The notes below the pieces were generated by a model. That model worked only from the letters and a program-made list of their open reading frames with translations. It ran no database searches and was not told the origin of the DNA. The position numbers and the translations under genes were made by a program. A DNA stretch of 64,000 nt from Sesamum alatum (taxonomy: Eukaryota > Streptophyta > Magnoliopsida > Lamiales > Pedaliaceae). Of this stretch, positions 31,923 through 44,390 are shown piece after piece. Positions within the stretch are counted from its first letter, which is position 1. Each line of letters begins with the position of its first letter. Location of the stretch: assembly GCA_034509735.1 (NCBI GenBank), contig JACGWO010000004.1, positions 13,249,395 through 13,313,394 of the forward strand, in the 5' to 3' direction.

Positions 31923-34237
31923 TGAAAGAAATCGGTGGATCGGCCCGGGAGATGAGCGCGTATAGCGGAAGCGCGGAATAGTGCGTAATAAAAATTACAA
32001 AGCATAATTAAATGGAATTTAAACTATGCATAATATACATAAACGAATCAAGGGGTGTGCCCTTGATTCTCCCGGGCGTTCGGTGTATCTCATGTTCAAT
32101 AAAACACAACATGGAGGCCATAGAATTAGAAACGAAAACCATAATTAAAGAACCTACCCGGTTGTAGTTTTGTCTTCGTTCGGCTACATGCATTGTTCCC
32201 CGTTTTGCACCAAGATCTCAAGAAGAGACCCTCTAAATCATCTCACTCGCTGCACCGGAAAGCAACGAACCCTTGTGCTAGCAAGAAAATCATTGGGGAG
32301 AAGAGACATCGGTACACGCTATCAATTAACGCAACCGGCGTCTCTTACGTTCTTAACTTGAATAAAATCAAGAAGAACAAAGTATATTTCTTGGAGAGAA
32401 GAAAGAGGGTGGACGAATTTGAGAGAGATGAGAGATGAGAGTTGTAGAGAATACTAGGTGTAAGTGTGTGTTTTTTAAGTATTTATAGAAGATGGAATTC
32501 CTATTCCTTCTCAAACTCTTCCAAAGAGACACACTTTGACTAGGATTTTGACCTAGTCAAATCCTAGTCAAATTAGGCTTTGATTAAGTCAAATTAATCA
32601 TGGCCCTTCATCTCATCATTCTCTAGATCAAATCTTGTCCATCCATTTTGATGGGCTTTATGGAATGGGCCTATTTAATTCTAAATTAAATATTCCCATG
32701 GACTTTATATTAAAATCCTATTTAATATACTAAGCCCATTAATTAATGGAATGGACTTTATTTAATTCCAAATTAAATAGTCCATGGACTTTATATTAAA
32801 TCCTATTTAATACCAAGCCCATTAATTAATTCCATAGAATGGGATTATTTAATTCTAAATTAAATAGTCCCATGGACTTTATATTAAATCCTATTTAATA
32901 TACTAAGCCCATTAATTAATTAATGGAATGGACCTTATTTAATTCCAAATTAAATAGTCCATGGACTTTATATTAAATCCTATTTAATACCAAGCCCATT
33001 AATTAATTAATTCACCCTTTTAATCTAATTAAAAGGAAAGCCCATGCTTTGTAAAATTCATAAATCTAATTTATGAACTCAAGCCCGATTATTCCAAATA
33101 ATACATCGAGGCTTGTATCTCCAAGAAGTATAATTTAATTCCATTAAATTAAACCTTCTCCCGGAATTAATTCCAAATTAATTCCCTTTCATTTGGTGTA
33201 GCGGGTGTGACTCTTTAGGTTCACCTTTCAGCTAGACTTGGACCTACTTTTCATTATTTCATAACTAAAGTAGTCCGTTACCATGGGTGGCCATCTAGCA
33301 ACGGTCCATGGCACTAGAGACTAGGTGAATTTATGGTGTGAACATTTAGGCTCCGAGTTATACGCAGGTGCGGTCCTACCGACGCTCGATACGTACGGGT
33401 ACGGTCCTACTGTCGCCTGTCTCCCGGCCTTTAGTCTAGGGGTCGGTTCCCATCGTTGACTAGGCAACTATGCATAATGCTCGAGATAGGTTTAACTCGA
33501 CGTAGGAAATCCTTTCCCACTACATCAAGTGCTATGGCCATAGACTTTGTGAGTCTAAACCATCTCCGAGCGCATAGGAGATCTTGCTGTCATATCCTTT
33601 GACAGGGGACAGATCCTATCTTGGAATTCACCGTTCTTACATACTCCGACTGCACTGGATGAGGCTTATGATGACCATGTGATATAATCGGTCAAATTTC
33701 ACCAGATCCAAGATACAGCCTTAGTATGTAGGGGACTGCCGTGATCCTCAAGTCCGAGGACTAATCCCGTACTATCGGAACCGGGAATACGAGTCATACC
33801 GACCAAGCCCGAGTAGCTTCTATATGACGATTCCCGCGAGTCACCTCAGTCGGCCGCTCCCCAGCAGGCCGACCCACTAACACTGCTTAGACGATCCTCG
33901 TCACCCGTCGATGAAACACGACAGCAGATGCTTAGTGCAAGTCTCAAATGGATTCTCGATGCCCTGTCTCGAGATTCCTTTGACTTGGAGTATTTCAGAC
34001 TGATTCGGTGAAACTGATTTCATGAACCTACCTCCAAGCGTAGTTCCAATTTCCCGAAATGTTATTTCAGTCTGTGGGCGTTTGTTGTGACATCGTATCG
34101 ATGCAAGCAGTAAGTACAACAAACTCATGCCTATGAATCCTTACTACATTCATTAACATAATATTACTTGTTCACAGATTGACGAATGGTTCTCAGAACA
34201 GCCAAAACCATTGACTTTCTGGTCACCTATTCTAACA
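31923..34237 (-). repeat. D 3' LTR (2315 bp)
   Basis: D-type LTR, termini TGTTAGAATAGG and ATTTCTTTCA on the minus strand. Four AT-rich tandem units at 32661-33010. TTGAC boxes near 32537-32595, TATA-like TCTATAAATACT near 32477-32490, core block near 33277-33330. Confidence 0.92.
32661..33010. repeat. Tandem repeat in D LTR (4 units, about 87 bp each)
   Basis: Units begin at about 32662, 32747, 32834 and 32924. Each runs from GGAATGG through TTTAATTC..AAATTAAATA, CCATGGACTTTATATTAAA to AAGCCCATTAATTAAT. Alternating long and short versions suggest a 175-bp dimer was duplicated. A matching array lies at 40551-40900. G has two units (3000-3175). Confidence 0.8.
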
Positions 34238-37200
34238 ATCTCCCACTTGACCAATAAGTCAATTACCCACTTTGTTCAGAATCCTCTGAGTATGAGTAAT
34301 CTACGATACCGACTAAGGTATTGTGGGTCCGCTTATATTTCCTTGCGAAGCAATACGGTCTAACCGTGTTACCTCTATCCACCATTGCCTCTTAGAGATG
34401 GTGGTTGTCTAAGAATATTTTCGTGGATCTTGTGATGAGATCTCGTGCCAATACTCCCATAGCCAAGTTGCCTGCCATATAGGCAAACATGGCTTGGTCG
34501 TGCTAGGCGCCACGTCCATCCTATGGACGCGGTCTTCATCAGTGACCACTATCCGATGCACTCGTCATTGGGCCTGACTGTGCATACCTTTGAGACTAAC
34601 TGGTTTTCACTTATGCTCTGGAAGCTAGTATCGCTTTAGCCTTCCAAAGCAACTCTCAACAGACGGTGCATCATGAACACATCTTTAGTCCTTATTCAGG
34701 TACTAAGGATCGTTCTTGATTGCTGTCTTTAACCCCTCAGTGCATTACCGATTTATGTTGAGCCATGCTAGAAGCACTCTCAACATCGGTTCCTATGCAC
34801 CGAGTAAACATATCATATGTTTGCCTAGGGTTAAGACGTAGGGGATACTCAACATCCAAGCCTTCTCATTAGTACACCGTGACTAAGTCTTGAATGGCTT
34901 GATGCTTTATGCATAGTATCCAAGTTTTCTCATCAGTCTTTACTATGACTGAGTCTCGAACAACTTGTCCCTCTACATATATGAGTTTTTCTCATCAGTC
35001 CACCATGACTGAGTCTTTGAAAAGCTCAATTCATGATATGTATGTGGGATCCCTAAAATGTCATCGAGAATTTTCGTGAGTTATAGTTTGTGTTCTAGTG
35101 ATTCCTAATGCTTTGAATTCATCCATGAATCAAGACATTACACACTTAAACACTTGGAACGCCATTTCTACTCCCACTGATCACCTACGTCGTTTAAGAC
35201 CGAGTCATGCTCCGTATGAGCTCGTCAAAACGAATATTCCAGTTATGCGGTGTTTCAAACCTTGTTTGAATTTCCTAGCGGATTCTATGGCTCTCCATAA
35301 ATCCTACTACGATGTCCAACATCACATTCCGCAGGTCATTTGGATTACTATCCAAATTTGACCGAACATATCCCGATCACTCGTACCTCTTACGACATTC
35401 GGGTTCGTTCTTAAGGGGACTTGGAATATGATCAATTTAAGAAATGCGATTCTAAGCAATGTTAGTATTATTCTGTCGTAAACTTGTACAAATTAGACAC
35501 CGAGTCTAATTTGTCTCCCACTAGTCCCTTGACGTATGTAGGATCCTTCTACATGCTCAAGGACTTTGTCGGGACACAGGCTTGCCAAACCATGGCTCCT
35601 TGTGCGTGACTCCTAGCAAAATGTGCCACGTTCCTTACATTGGCAATTTTGAGTCTACGTCTACACGGGCTAAGGTAATTGGGCGAAACTTCGATCGATC
35701 TTCGTCCAACGAGATTCGATCGTTCCCTTTATCAGAGACCGTCATACTTGGCCTTTATAGGAAATGTTTCATTGAGAATTCCATTCTCAACTGGATGCTC
35801 AAGAGCTCCCACTAAATACACGGCCTTTTCGATCCTATCGAAACAGGTTTAATTTTGCGACCATTTATGGTTCACCTCCTTAAGTCTAATTCCCAAACCT
35901 CCTATGGGACCTTTAGACTTTTGAACCCTCTTATGGTTTTTGTGCATTAGTAACCTACAGTTGTCTTATTGGCTCCCTTCCAATAGACTATTTGGCAAGC
36001 ATACTTTGTCCAACAAAGAGCTTTCGGACTTTCTTCTTCATAAAAGACTTGTAAATTTAGTCGATTCGAATCATCTATTTCTAGATTCATCGAACTTTCC
36101 AATTTACTTATCTTTTAATAAGAAGAAACGTCCTAGCTGTTGTAGATGCCAAATCTGTAAGTTGGTCTTGATTAATCCATTTAAATAATTTGAATTTTGA
36201 GTATCCATAAACCTTTTATGGGATGGTATTTTAGGAATTTACGTACTAGCAAACATGAATCAATATTCAATAATTTTTGTTTGATCAAATATGTATGTAA
36301 TAAAACCTTTGTCCAACAAAGAGACATACTTTTGATCATGCTAGGTTACGTAATTCCTATATTATCCTAACATGATCACGATTATGGGCCTAACAAGTCT
36401 CTAGTCCTTTTCATCAATGGACCTTGCCATTGTTGAATCCTAGAACTGTTCTTGGCTTTTAAGTCCTTATTCACTTTCTGCAAACCACCCGCAGATTAGT
36501 GATAGGAATGGTATCAAATACAAAATAAAGTGATCATGTCAATACTCAATATCAAATTTTACCTACATTGGAGAGAGGTTTAGAATACTCCCCTTTCCAA
36601 TGGCCCTCTTAACGACAGTAAATGCTTACGTTCTTAGAAACTATGAACTTGACTGCTGAACCTTTTGCTCTTTCCTTTACCTCCACCTTGTGTTGTAAAG
36701 GAACAGCACTTGAAGTGCTTAATAGTTGATGTCACCTTACCCTTCTTCCTCTTTTGGCGTCTGGCACCCTTGCCTTTCGCTATGGAGGTTGAAGCCTCTC
36801 CTACTAGTACCGACGGTGCAGATTTTTGCAATCGTTGCTTCGTACTAGACCAACATAATTACCAACCTATGAAGATCTTTTTCTAAGCTCATTCATGTTG
36901 ATAATTAATGGTTCGTAGGAGGAAGGAAGAGACTGAAGGATCATGTCAATGTACGTCTCTAAGACTGACGTGGAGGTCTTTTGAGCTTCTCCACTAGGGA
37001 TTGCATCATCACTCCATGTTCTTTGTACCGACATCCCTTCCGTCATCTTAGCTCCAAACATGCCTTCGTTGCATTTTACCCCACATGCTGGTCCAAGACC
37101 ATATAGACATGATGCAAACGAAGCATAGTTTGAGCCAACATCATTATATCCTACTTGTCGGTGGTCATCCTTCAACTTTTGAACGCCAAGCGTTGCCTTA

Positions 37201-37361
37201 GTTGTCGACCCCTCCGGCAAGGGCTGAGGAACGTCCTCATTCCGGTATGTGAGTTAAGGTTCTGGAAATCTAAGACCATCTTAAGATTTCGCAGTCAATT
37301 CGTCTAATTGGTTCCTTTTTAATGAGCCTCTTAGTGATGTGTTTGGTGGATTCTTAGACAT
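34238..37361 (-). pseudogene. D fossil gag-pol
   Basis: Minus strand from an ATG at 37361 (MSKN-like start) to the tract beside the 3' LTR. Recognisable scraps include the gag motif TYIDMILQSLPSSYEPLI (near 36910-36965), a basic tail (36831-36700), a broken zinc knuckle near 36575-36605 (in-frame stop, last Cys codon TAT), and the RT active site at 35137-35148 where Tyr-Val-Asp-Asp aligns with stop-Val-Cys-Asn. The same TAA and same TAT occur in G, which is about 90% identical to D here but only distantly similar to A and C. The LTR pair is almost identical, so decay preceded this insertion. Confidence 0.85.
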
Positions 37362-37720
37362 TCACAACATATATGAAACAGAAAATAATAAGCAGAATGA
37401 AGTAATATTTTGGTTAAGTCTCGGTCTTTAGTCCTTAACCTCTCCCACTATTTCTACGAAAACACGGCACTCTCAAACGTTGTTTTCGGGAAATCCTTTC
37501 CTAGTGGGCTCGGGATCCACAGCGATCTCCCCCATACCCCGCTTTTACGATTCGCATGGGAAAAGAACCCGTGGGAGGTATTCCATACCATTCTCGTTCC
37601 ACGAGATTCCCAAGATAATTGCCTCACCCTTTCACGTGATCCCGAGGACTCCAAGCGAATCACGTTATTCGGGCGTTAGACCCGACCCAATCAACCGATT
37701 CATAAACTCACTGCTACCTC

Positions 37721-37810
37721 CACGACTCGTGAGACAGTAACAGTAGTCTACTCATCGTTCATGACAAAGTGCAGCTTCTTTTAAGCACGATAGTCGTGCC
37801 ACGACTCGTG
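37721..37810 (-). promoter_or_regulatory. Leader palindrome pair of D
   Basis: Intact CACGACTCGTG boxes at 37721-37731 and 37800-37810, 79 bp apart, although the coding region beside them is fossil. Retention in a protein-less element suggests a cis-acting role. Confidence 0.65.
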
Positions 37811-39264
37811 AGACCACGCTATCGACCTAAAAGATCTTCCTCACTTTTGCCATGGATGGAAGGCTTGGACAGACTCCCAGAGTCCTAGTCCATTTATTAA
37901 GGGTCTATATTTAACTTGGTTTAACCAAGTGAGAGTTTTGATAGAACGAGACCTCATCACATATTAAGTATTGCATTGCGTGCGTTATGGCAGAAATATT
38001 CTAAGCGTGAATGTAACCATACATAAAGCATATAGAATAATCATAAGCATAAAATACGCATCGCATGCAAAATAAAGTCTAGCACGCCCCTGTAGGATGA
38101 TCACAAGCCCAAACCTATGCGACCCACTGAGCCCGCAGTGGATCTATGGTCAATCTAAGGGTAGGCCTACACTATTACAAGTTTTAATAACCCATTACAT
38201 GCAATGGGCCTTGTAAGTCCTCTTTATCTTCTTGGGCTCTCCATCGTGGGCCTACACCGGGCTTCTTCTCCATGGATCCTCCGTGGGCCATCTGATGGCA
38301 ACCTCCATGGGCCTCCAACACCTTGGGCTTATCTTCTCTTGCAGCTTTTATTTACAAAAAGAATAAAACCTCACCACTAATTCTACTCTCATTACATCAT
38401 AAAATAAGAAACCCCAATTAAACATTTGGGGGGAGTACATTGGGAGGGAGAGAGAAAGCCTTATTATTCCAAGGCACTAGAAGAGAGACAGAGAGGAAAA
38501 TAAAGAGGCACACAGGCCACAACCCAACAAATAAATGTAATAAACCATACATGCGGTCTAGGGGCTTTGTGATCATCCTTTGTCAAATCAATTAACACAA
38601 ATAGCACAAATACATTTCCCACGTAAAATATGCTATAAACCAACATCCATGATAATCCATACCATAAAATAAATGCAGAAACTACATGTAAAATATCCAC
38701 ACCAAACATTGGATAATAGTGCAACCTATGCACAACGATTTTTGTTGGAAAAACCTTTTCCATAATTAACAAGGCAATATTAATTCTATGAAATATAAAA
38801 TCTCAACCAAAGTTAAAATGCCCCAAGTTAATTAATTAAGAAAAATTCCCAGAATTATACAGAAAAATCAAATTTTTCTGAAACACAAAAATCAACAATT
38901 CAAGAATATGCCCATTTATTCAAGAATTCCAAAATCCAACATTCGTGCAATATTAATACATGTCAAGATCTACTCATACTCAAGCCATAAAATAACCATG
39001 ATGTCCAACATCATAAAAACGCAAGAAATTATTGCGAAATTTCACATGTGAATTTTGATCATTGGTGCAACCATTGCAAAAATTAAATCTTGTTAGGAAA
39101 CCCTTTCCTCATCAACCAAGCAATATTTATTTTAGAAAATTCCAAATCTCAAAAATAAATATTCTAAGTCAACGGGTTCAGAATAATGCAGAAAATATCA
39201 TAAAAATAATACAGTAAAAACAGTTTTGAAAAAACGAGCCAAAAACGGGAGGGAAACGGAAAAC

Positions 39265-39560
39265 GGCACGGCCGGCCGGCCAGACGCGCGCGCGCGCGCA
39301 GGCTCCTCTGCCTGCGCGCACAGCGCGCGCGCCCAGCGCATGCCGTGCGGCGCGCCCAGCGCGCGCCTGCGCCTAGCGCTTGCGCGCGCGCGCACGCGCG
39401 CAAGGCGCCCATGCCTGCGCGCGCGGCCGCGCGCGCGGCCGGCACAGCGCGCGCGCTGTCCGCGCACGCTGGGCGCGCTGGCCGGGCGCGCGCAGGCCCC
39501 TGCCTGCACGCGCGCCCGGCCGCGCCCCTGTGCGCGCGGCCAGCGTGCTGCTGCTGCCGG
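39265..39560 (-). repeat. GC-rich leader block of D
   Basis: About 300 bp of CpG-dense sequence with (CG)n and GCGCGC-rich units. Reading frames of 80-137 aa on both strands here are compositional. The matching block in old G (54470-54660) shows many CG-to-TG/CA changes. Confidence 0.75.
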
Positions 39561-39787
39561 TTCGCCGTTTTTCACTTCTTTTCGATTTTTCATGCAATTT
39601 TTCTGAACCACAAGATAAATAAAACCCTAGAACATGTATAAACACATTCAAGAAAACCAAGATCCAAAATCCCATGCAAAATTAAACGCCAATAAATATC
39701 TACGATAAACATGCTATAAACGTAAATTAAAACACGTTTATCATGCTTAAACGCACATAGCACATAGAATTCTAGGCCTATACACCG

Positions 39788-39805
39788 AACCGGGCTCTGA
39801 TACCA
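39788..39805 (-). promoter_or_regulatory. PBS for initiator tRNA-Met (D)
   Basis: Reverse complement TGGTATCAGAGCCCGGTT, one base from the LTR end at 39807. It is intact in this non-autonomous element. Confidence 0.9.
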
Positions 39806-39806
39806 C

Positions 39807-42129
39807 TGAAAGAAATCGGTGGATCGGCCCGGGAGATGAGCGCGTATAGCGGAAGCGCGGAATAGTGCGTAATAAAAATTACAAAGCATAATTAAATGGA
39901 ATTTAAACTATGCATAATATACATAAACGAATCAAGGGGTGTGCCCTTGATTCTCCCGGGCGTTCGGTGTATCTCATGTTCAATAAAACACAACAATGGA
40001 GGCCCATAGAATTAGAAACGAAAACCATAATTAAAGAACCTACCCGGTTGTAGTTTTGTCTTCGTTCGGCTACATGCATTGTTCCCCGTTTTGCACCAAG
40101 ATCTCAAGAAGAGACCCTCTAAATCATCTCACTCGCTGCAACCGGAAAGCAACGAACCCTTGTGCTGGCAAGAAAATCATTGGGGAGAAGAGACATCGGT
40201 ACACGCTATCAATTAACGCAACCGGCGTCTCTTACGTTCTTAACTTGAATAAAATCAAGAAGAACAAAGTATATATTTCTTGGAGAGAAGAAAGAGGGTG
40301 GACGAATTTGAGAGAGATGAGAGATGAGAGTTGTAGAGAAATACTAGGTGTAAGTGTGTGTTTTTTAAGTATTTATAGAAGATGGAATTCCTATTCCTTC
40401 TCAAACTCTTCCAAAGAGACACACTTTGACTAGGATTTTGACCTAGTCAAATCCTAGTCAAATTAGGCTTTGATTAAGTCAAATTAATCATGGCCCTTCA
40501 TCTCATCATTCTCTAGATCAAATCTTGTCCATCCATTTTGATGGGCTTTATGGAATGGGCCTATTTAATTCTAAATTAAATATTCCCATGGACTTTATAT
40601 TAAAAATCCTATTTAATATACTAAGCCCATTAATTAATGGAATGGACTTTATTTAATTCCAAATTAAATAGTCCATGGACTTTATATTAAATCCTATTTA
40701 ATACCAAGCCCATTAATTAATTCCATAGAATGGGATTATTTAATTCTAAATTAAATAGTCCCATGGACTTTATATTAAATCCTATTTAATATACTAAGCC
40801 CATTAATTAATTAATGGAATGGACCTTATTTAATTCCAAATTAAATAGTCCATGGACTTTATATTAAATCCTATTTTAATACCAAGCCCATTAATTAATT
40901 AATTCACCCTTTTAATCTAATTAAAAGGAAAGCCCATGCTTTGTAAAATTCATAAATCTAATTTATGAACTCAAGCCCGATTATTCCAAATAATACATCG
41001 AGGCTTGTATCTCCAAGAAGTATAATTTAATTCCATTAAATTAAACCTTCTCCCGGAATTAATTCCAAATTAATTCCCTATCATTTGGTGTAGCGGGTGT
41101 GACTCTTTAGGTTCACCTTTCAGCTAGACTTGGACCTACTTTTCATTATTTCATAACTAAAGTAGTCCGTTACCATGGGTGGCCATCTAGCAACGGTCCA
41201 TGGCACTAGAGACTAGGTGAATTTATGGTGTGAACATTTAGGCTCCGAGTTATACGCAGGTGCGGTCCTACCGACGCTCGATACGTACGGGTACGGTCCT
41301 ACTGTCGCCTGTCTCCCGGCCTTTAGTCTAGGGTCGGTTCCCATCGTTGACTAGGCAACTATGCATAATGCTCGAGATAGGTTTAACTCGACGTAGGAAA
41401 TCCTTTCCCACTACATCAAGTGCTATGGCCATAGACTTTGTGAGTCTAAACCATCTCCGAGCGCATAGGAGATCTTGCTGTCATATCCTTTGACAGGGGA
41501 CAGATCCTATCTTGGAATTCACCGTTCTTACATACTCCGACTGCACTGGATGAGGCTTATGATGACCATGTGATATAATCGGTCAAATTTCACCAGATCC
41601 AAGATACAACCTTAGTATGTAGGGGACTGCCGTGATCCTCAAGTCCGAGGACTAATCCCGTACTATCGGAACCGGGAATACGAGTCATACCGACCAAGCC
41701 CGAGTAGCTTCTATATGACGATTCCCGCGAGTCACCTCAGTCGGCCGCTCCCCAGCAGGCCGACCCACTAACACTGCTTAGACGATCCTCGTCACCCGTC
41801 GATGAAACACGACAGCAGATGCTTAGTGCAAGTCTCAAATGGATTCTCGATGCCCTGTCTCGAGATTCCTTTGACTTGGAGTATTTCAGACTGATTCGGT
41901 GAAAACTGATTTCATGAACCTACCTCCAAGCGTAGTTCCAATTTCCCGAAATGTTATTTCAGTCTGTGGGCGTTTGTTGTGACATCGTATCGATGCAAGC
42001 AGTAAGTACAACAAACTCATGCCTATGAATCCTTACTACATTCATTAACATAATATTACTTGTTCACAGATTGACGAATGGTTCTCAGAACAGCCAAAAC
42101 CATTGACTTTCTGGTCACCTATTCTAACA
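39807..42129 (-). repeat. D 5' LTR (2323 bp)
   Basis: Partner of 31923-34237. The 8-bp length difference comes from scattered extra single bases (for example CAACAATGG, GCAACCGG, TATATATTTC, AAAAATCC). Tandem array at 40551-40900. Followed by TSD TGGTC 42130-42134. Confidence 0.92.
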
Positions 42130-43680
42130 TGGTCATTAAGGTATGACGTGTATTCCCGGTTCCAACAGTACAGGCCAAGTCCTTTGACTTGAGGAAATGC
42201 TGAGTTTACCTGTGCATCAGGTCTGTATCTTAGATATGGTGAGAGATTGCCAAAATACTCTTGAGTAGTCATAAGCCATGTCTAGTGCAGCTCGGGTGTA
42301 CAAAGTAACAGTAGTTTCCAAGAAAGGATCTGTCTTCCTGTCAAAAGGTATTGACAGTTGAGTCTCATGTATGCTCTGTGTCTTGTCCCTGAAATCTGTG
42401 GCCACAGTAACTGAACAGAAGGGAAACGTTTCCCTTGCGGCGTTTACTAAGGACAGACCGACACTTAGGTCCAAAATGGGTACCTGCATTTTCCGTGCCC
42501 TAGACCCTAAGTGATGAGACCGAAGATAGAAGGACAAGTGTACTGTTAGAGCCTAAATGTTCATCCCTGAATATTTCACCTAGTCTCTAGTGCATGGACC
42601 GTTGCTAGATGGCCACCCATGGTAACGGGCGGATTCTAGGAATCCGACCAAGTCTAGCTGAATGGTGAACCTAAAGAGTCACACACTATCCACACACACA
42701 CTTAGTATTTAATTTGGAATTAAATATTGGAGTAAAAGGAATGATTAAATTAGATTTAATCGGGTCCTATATTTTCTTGGAGAAATTAATTCCTTCTATT
42801 TGATAAAGGAATTAAATTAATAAATAGGATTTATTAAAGGGTTGATTTAATGGGCTTAGAATAAATAATAATATTTATTTATTATATTATATTTATTCTT
42901 TTAGCCTTTTGGAATATTTAATGGGATTTAAATATTCCATTAAATTAAAATAAACGGTTGAGATGGAAAGGGGAGATGGAAGGCTAGGATTCGTTTGACT
43001 AGGTCAAACACTAGTTTGACTAGGACTTTGACTAGGTCAAAATCCTAGTCAAATTAGAGTTCTTAGAGTTGGAGTTTAAAGAGGATTAAACTCCTCCTCT
43101 ATATAAACCTCTAGCTTCCAACAATTGAAGGATGATGATTCTTGAAATCACACACACAACACACACTCATCTCTCCCCTCGTCACCTCTCGTCCGCCCCC
43201 TCTCTCTCTACAAGAAAAATATTTCTTAGTTCTTTGTTCTTGGAACATTAGAACTTAGATGAATCAATACAGTTAATCGATAACGTATTGTTGATTCATC
43301 CACTCCAAAAATAATACACTTGTTCATTGCTAGCACGACGTGCAAGATACGTGGGTGGATCGTGTGTCACGATTGGAGGGTCTCAAGAACGAGATCTCGG
43401 TGCAAAATGGGGAACAACGCGAGTAGCCATTGAAGACGAAAACGACAACGGGTAGGTCTCGTTTTACTTTTTCGTCCCTCTTTAATTTTCAACTCTATGG
43501 ACTCCATGATTTCTTTACATGCTTTATAATCATGAGATACACCGAACGCCCGGGAACCTCAAGGGTACACCCCTTGAGCGTGTTCTTTTAAATTAAAAGC
43601 ATGCTTTATTTTTCGTATATTTAATTTTATCGCGCTTCCGCATTCGCGCAATTCCCAGGATGATCCACCGATTTCTTTCA
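42130..43680 (+). repeat. E 5' LTR, remaining part
   Basis: Resumes E's LTR after D (the first five bases are the TSD copy). Contains the core block (42590-42640), TTGAC cluster (43004-43050), TATA box (43099-43108), CT-rich tract and the terminus GATTTCTTTCA at 43680, then the PBS. Confidence 0.9.
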
Positions 43681-43681
43681 G

Positions 43682-43699
43682 TGGTATCAGAGCCCGGTT
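43682..43699 (+). promoter_or_regulatory. PBS for initiator tRNA-Met (E)
   Basis: TGGTATCAGAGCCCGGTT one base after the LTR end. Confidence 0.9.
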
Positions 43700-43889
43700 C
43701 GGTGTATAGGCCTAGGGTTAATGTGCGTTCTAAGCATGAAACGTGATATTGGCATGTTTTATATTAAATCTTGATTTTTCTTGATTTTAAGCGTGTCGAT
43801 TTTATTGCTTTTAAATCGTGTGAATCTCTGAATGTTGGTGTTTTTCTGTTTTTCTTGGGAAACGGGGTGGAAAATTGAACGGAAAACGA

Positions 43890-44390
43890 GAAACGATGCA
43901 GCCGGCCAGCCAGGAGGGCTGGCCGCGCGCAGCCGCAGGCTGCTGGCAGGGCAGACGCGCGCAGGCAAGGGAGGCCTGCGCGCGCCCGCCCAGCCGGTCG
44001 CGCAGGGGCAGCGCGCAGCCAGGAAGGCTGTGCGCAGGCGCGCGCGCACGCAGACAAGGGTGTCTGCGCGCCTACGAGTCCGCGCGCGGACGGGCTCTGG
44101 GCAGCACCGTCAGGCGCGTGCGCACGCAGATGGAAGAGTCTGCGCGCGCGCGCCCGGCAGGCGTGCCCAGTGCGCGTCTACGCGCGCACTGCGCACGGCA
44201 CGACCGGCAGCTAGCAGGCCCGCGCACGCAAGGCAAGGGAGCCTGCGCGCGCGGCGCCCTGCCGGAATGCCAGGCCGCGCAGCGCGCTGCCGGCCTGGCA
44301 GCGCCTGCGCGCGCGCAGGGGCGGCAGGCTGAGCCTCTGCCCTGTGCGCGTGCCGGCAGGCCGCTGCCGGCGGCGGCGGCGGCGGCTGCA
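43890..44390 (+). repeat. GC-rich leader block of E
   Basis: About 500 bp of CpG-dense sequence, the homologue of A's block with rearranged units. It is followed by AAACCCTAGCA and the common leader. Apparent ORFs up to 182 aa across it are compositional. Confidence 0.75.

Larger units (their letters stand above)
37362..39787 (-). other. D leader
   Basis: Long non-coding leader (about 2.4 kb) with the palindrome pair (37721-37810) and a GC-rich block (39265-39560). It is co-linear with G's leader. It contains a diverged internal duplication: the segment around 38890-39010 resembles 39620-39740. No gene is supported. Confidence 0.7.
31923..42129 (-). mobile_element. Element D: young non-autonomous D-type copia element, 10.2 kb
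   Basis: Minus strand. 5' LTR 39807-42129, PBS 39788-39805, leader 37362-39787, fossil gag-pol 34238-37361, 3' LTR 31923-34237. TSD TGGTC (31918-31922 and 42130-42134). By eye the LTRs differ at about three substitutions plus about nine 1-2 base indels, mostly in homopolymers, so insertion is recent. The internal region has no usable ORF and shares its lesions with G, so it cannot have supplied its own proteins. PBS, polypurine tract, LTR ends and leader palindromes are intact, as needed for mobilisation in trans. Confidence 0.92.
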
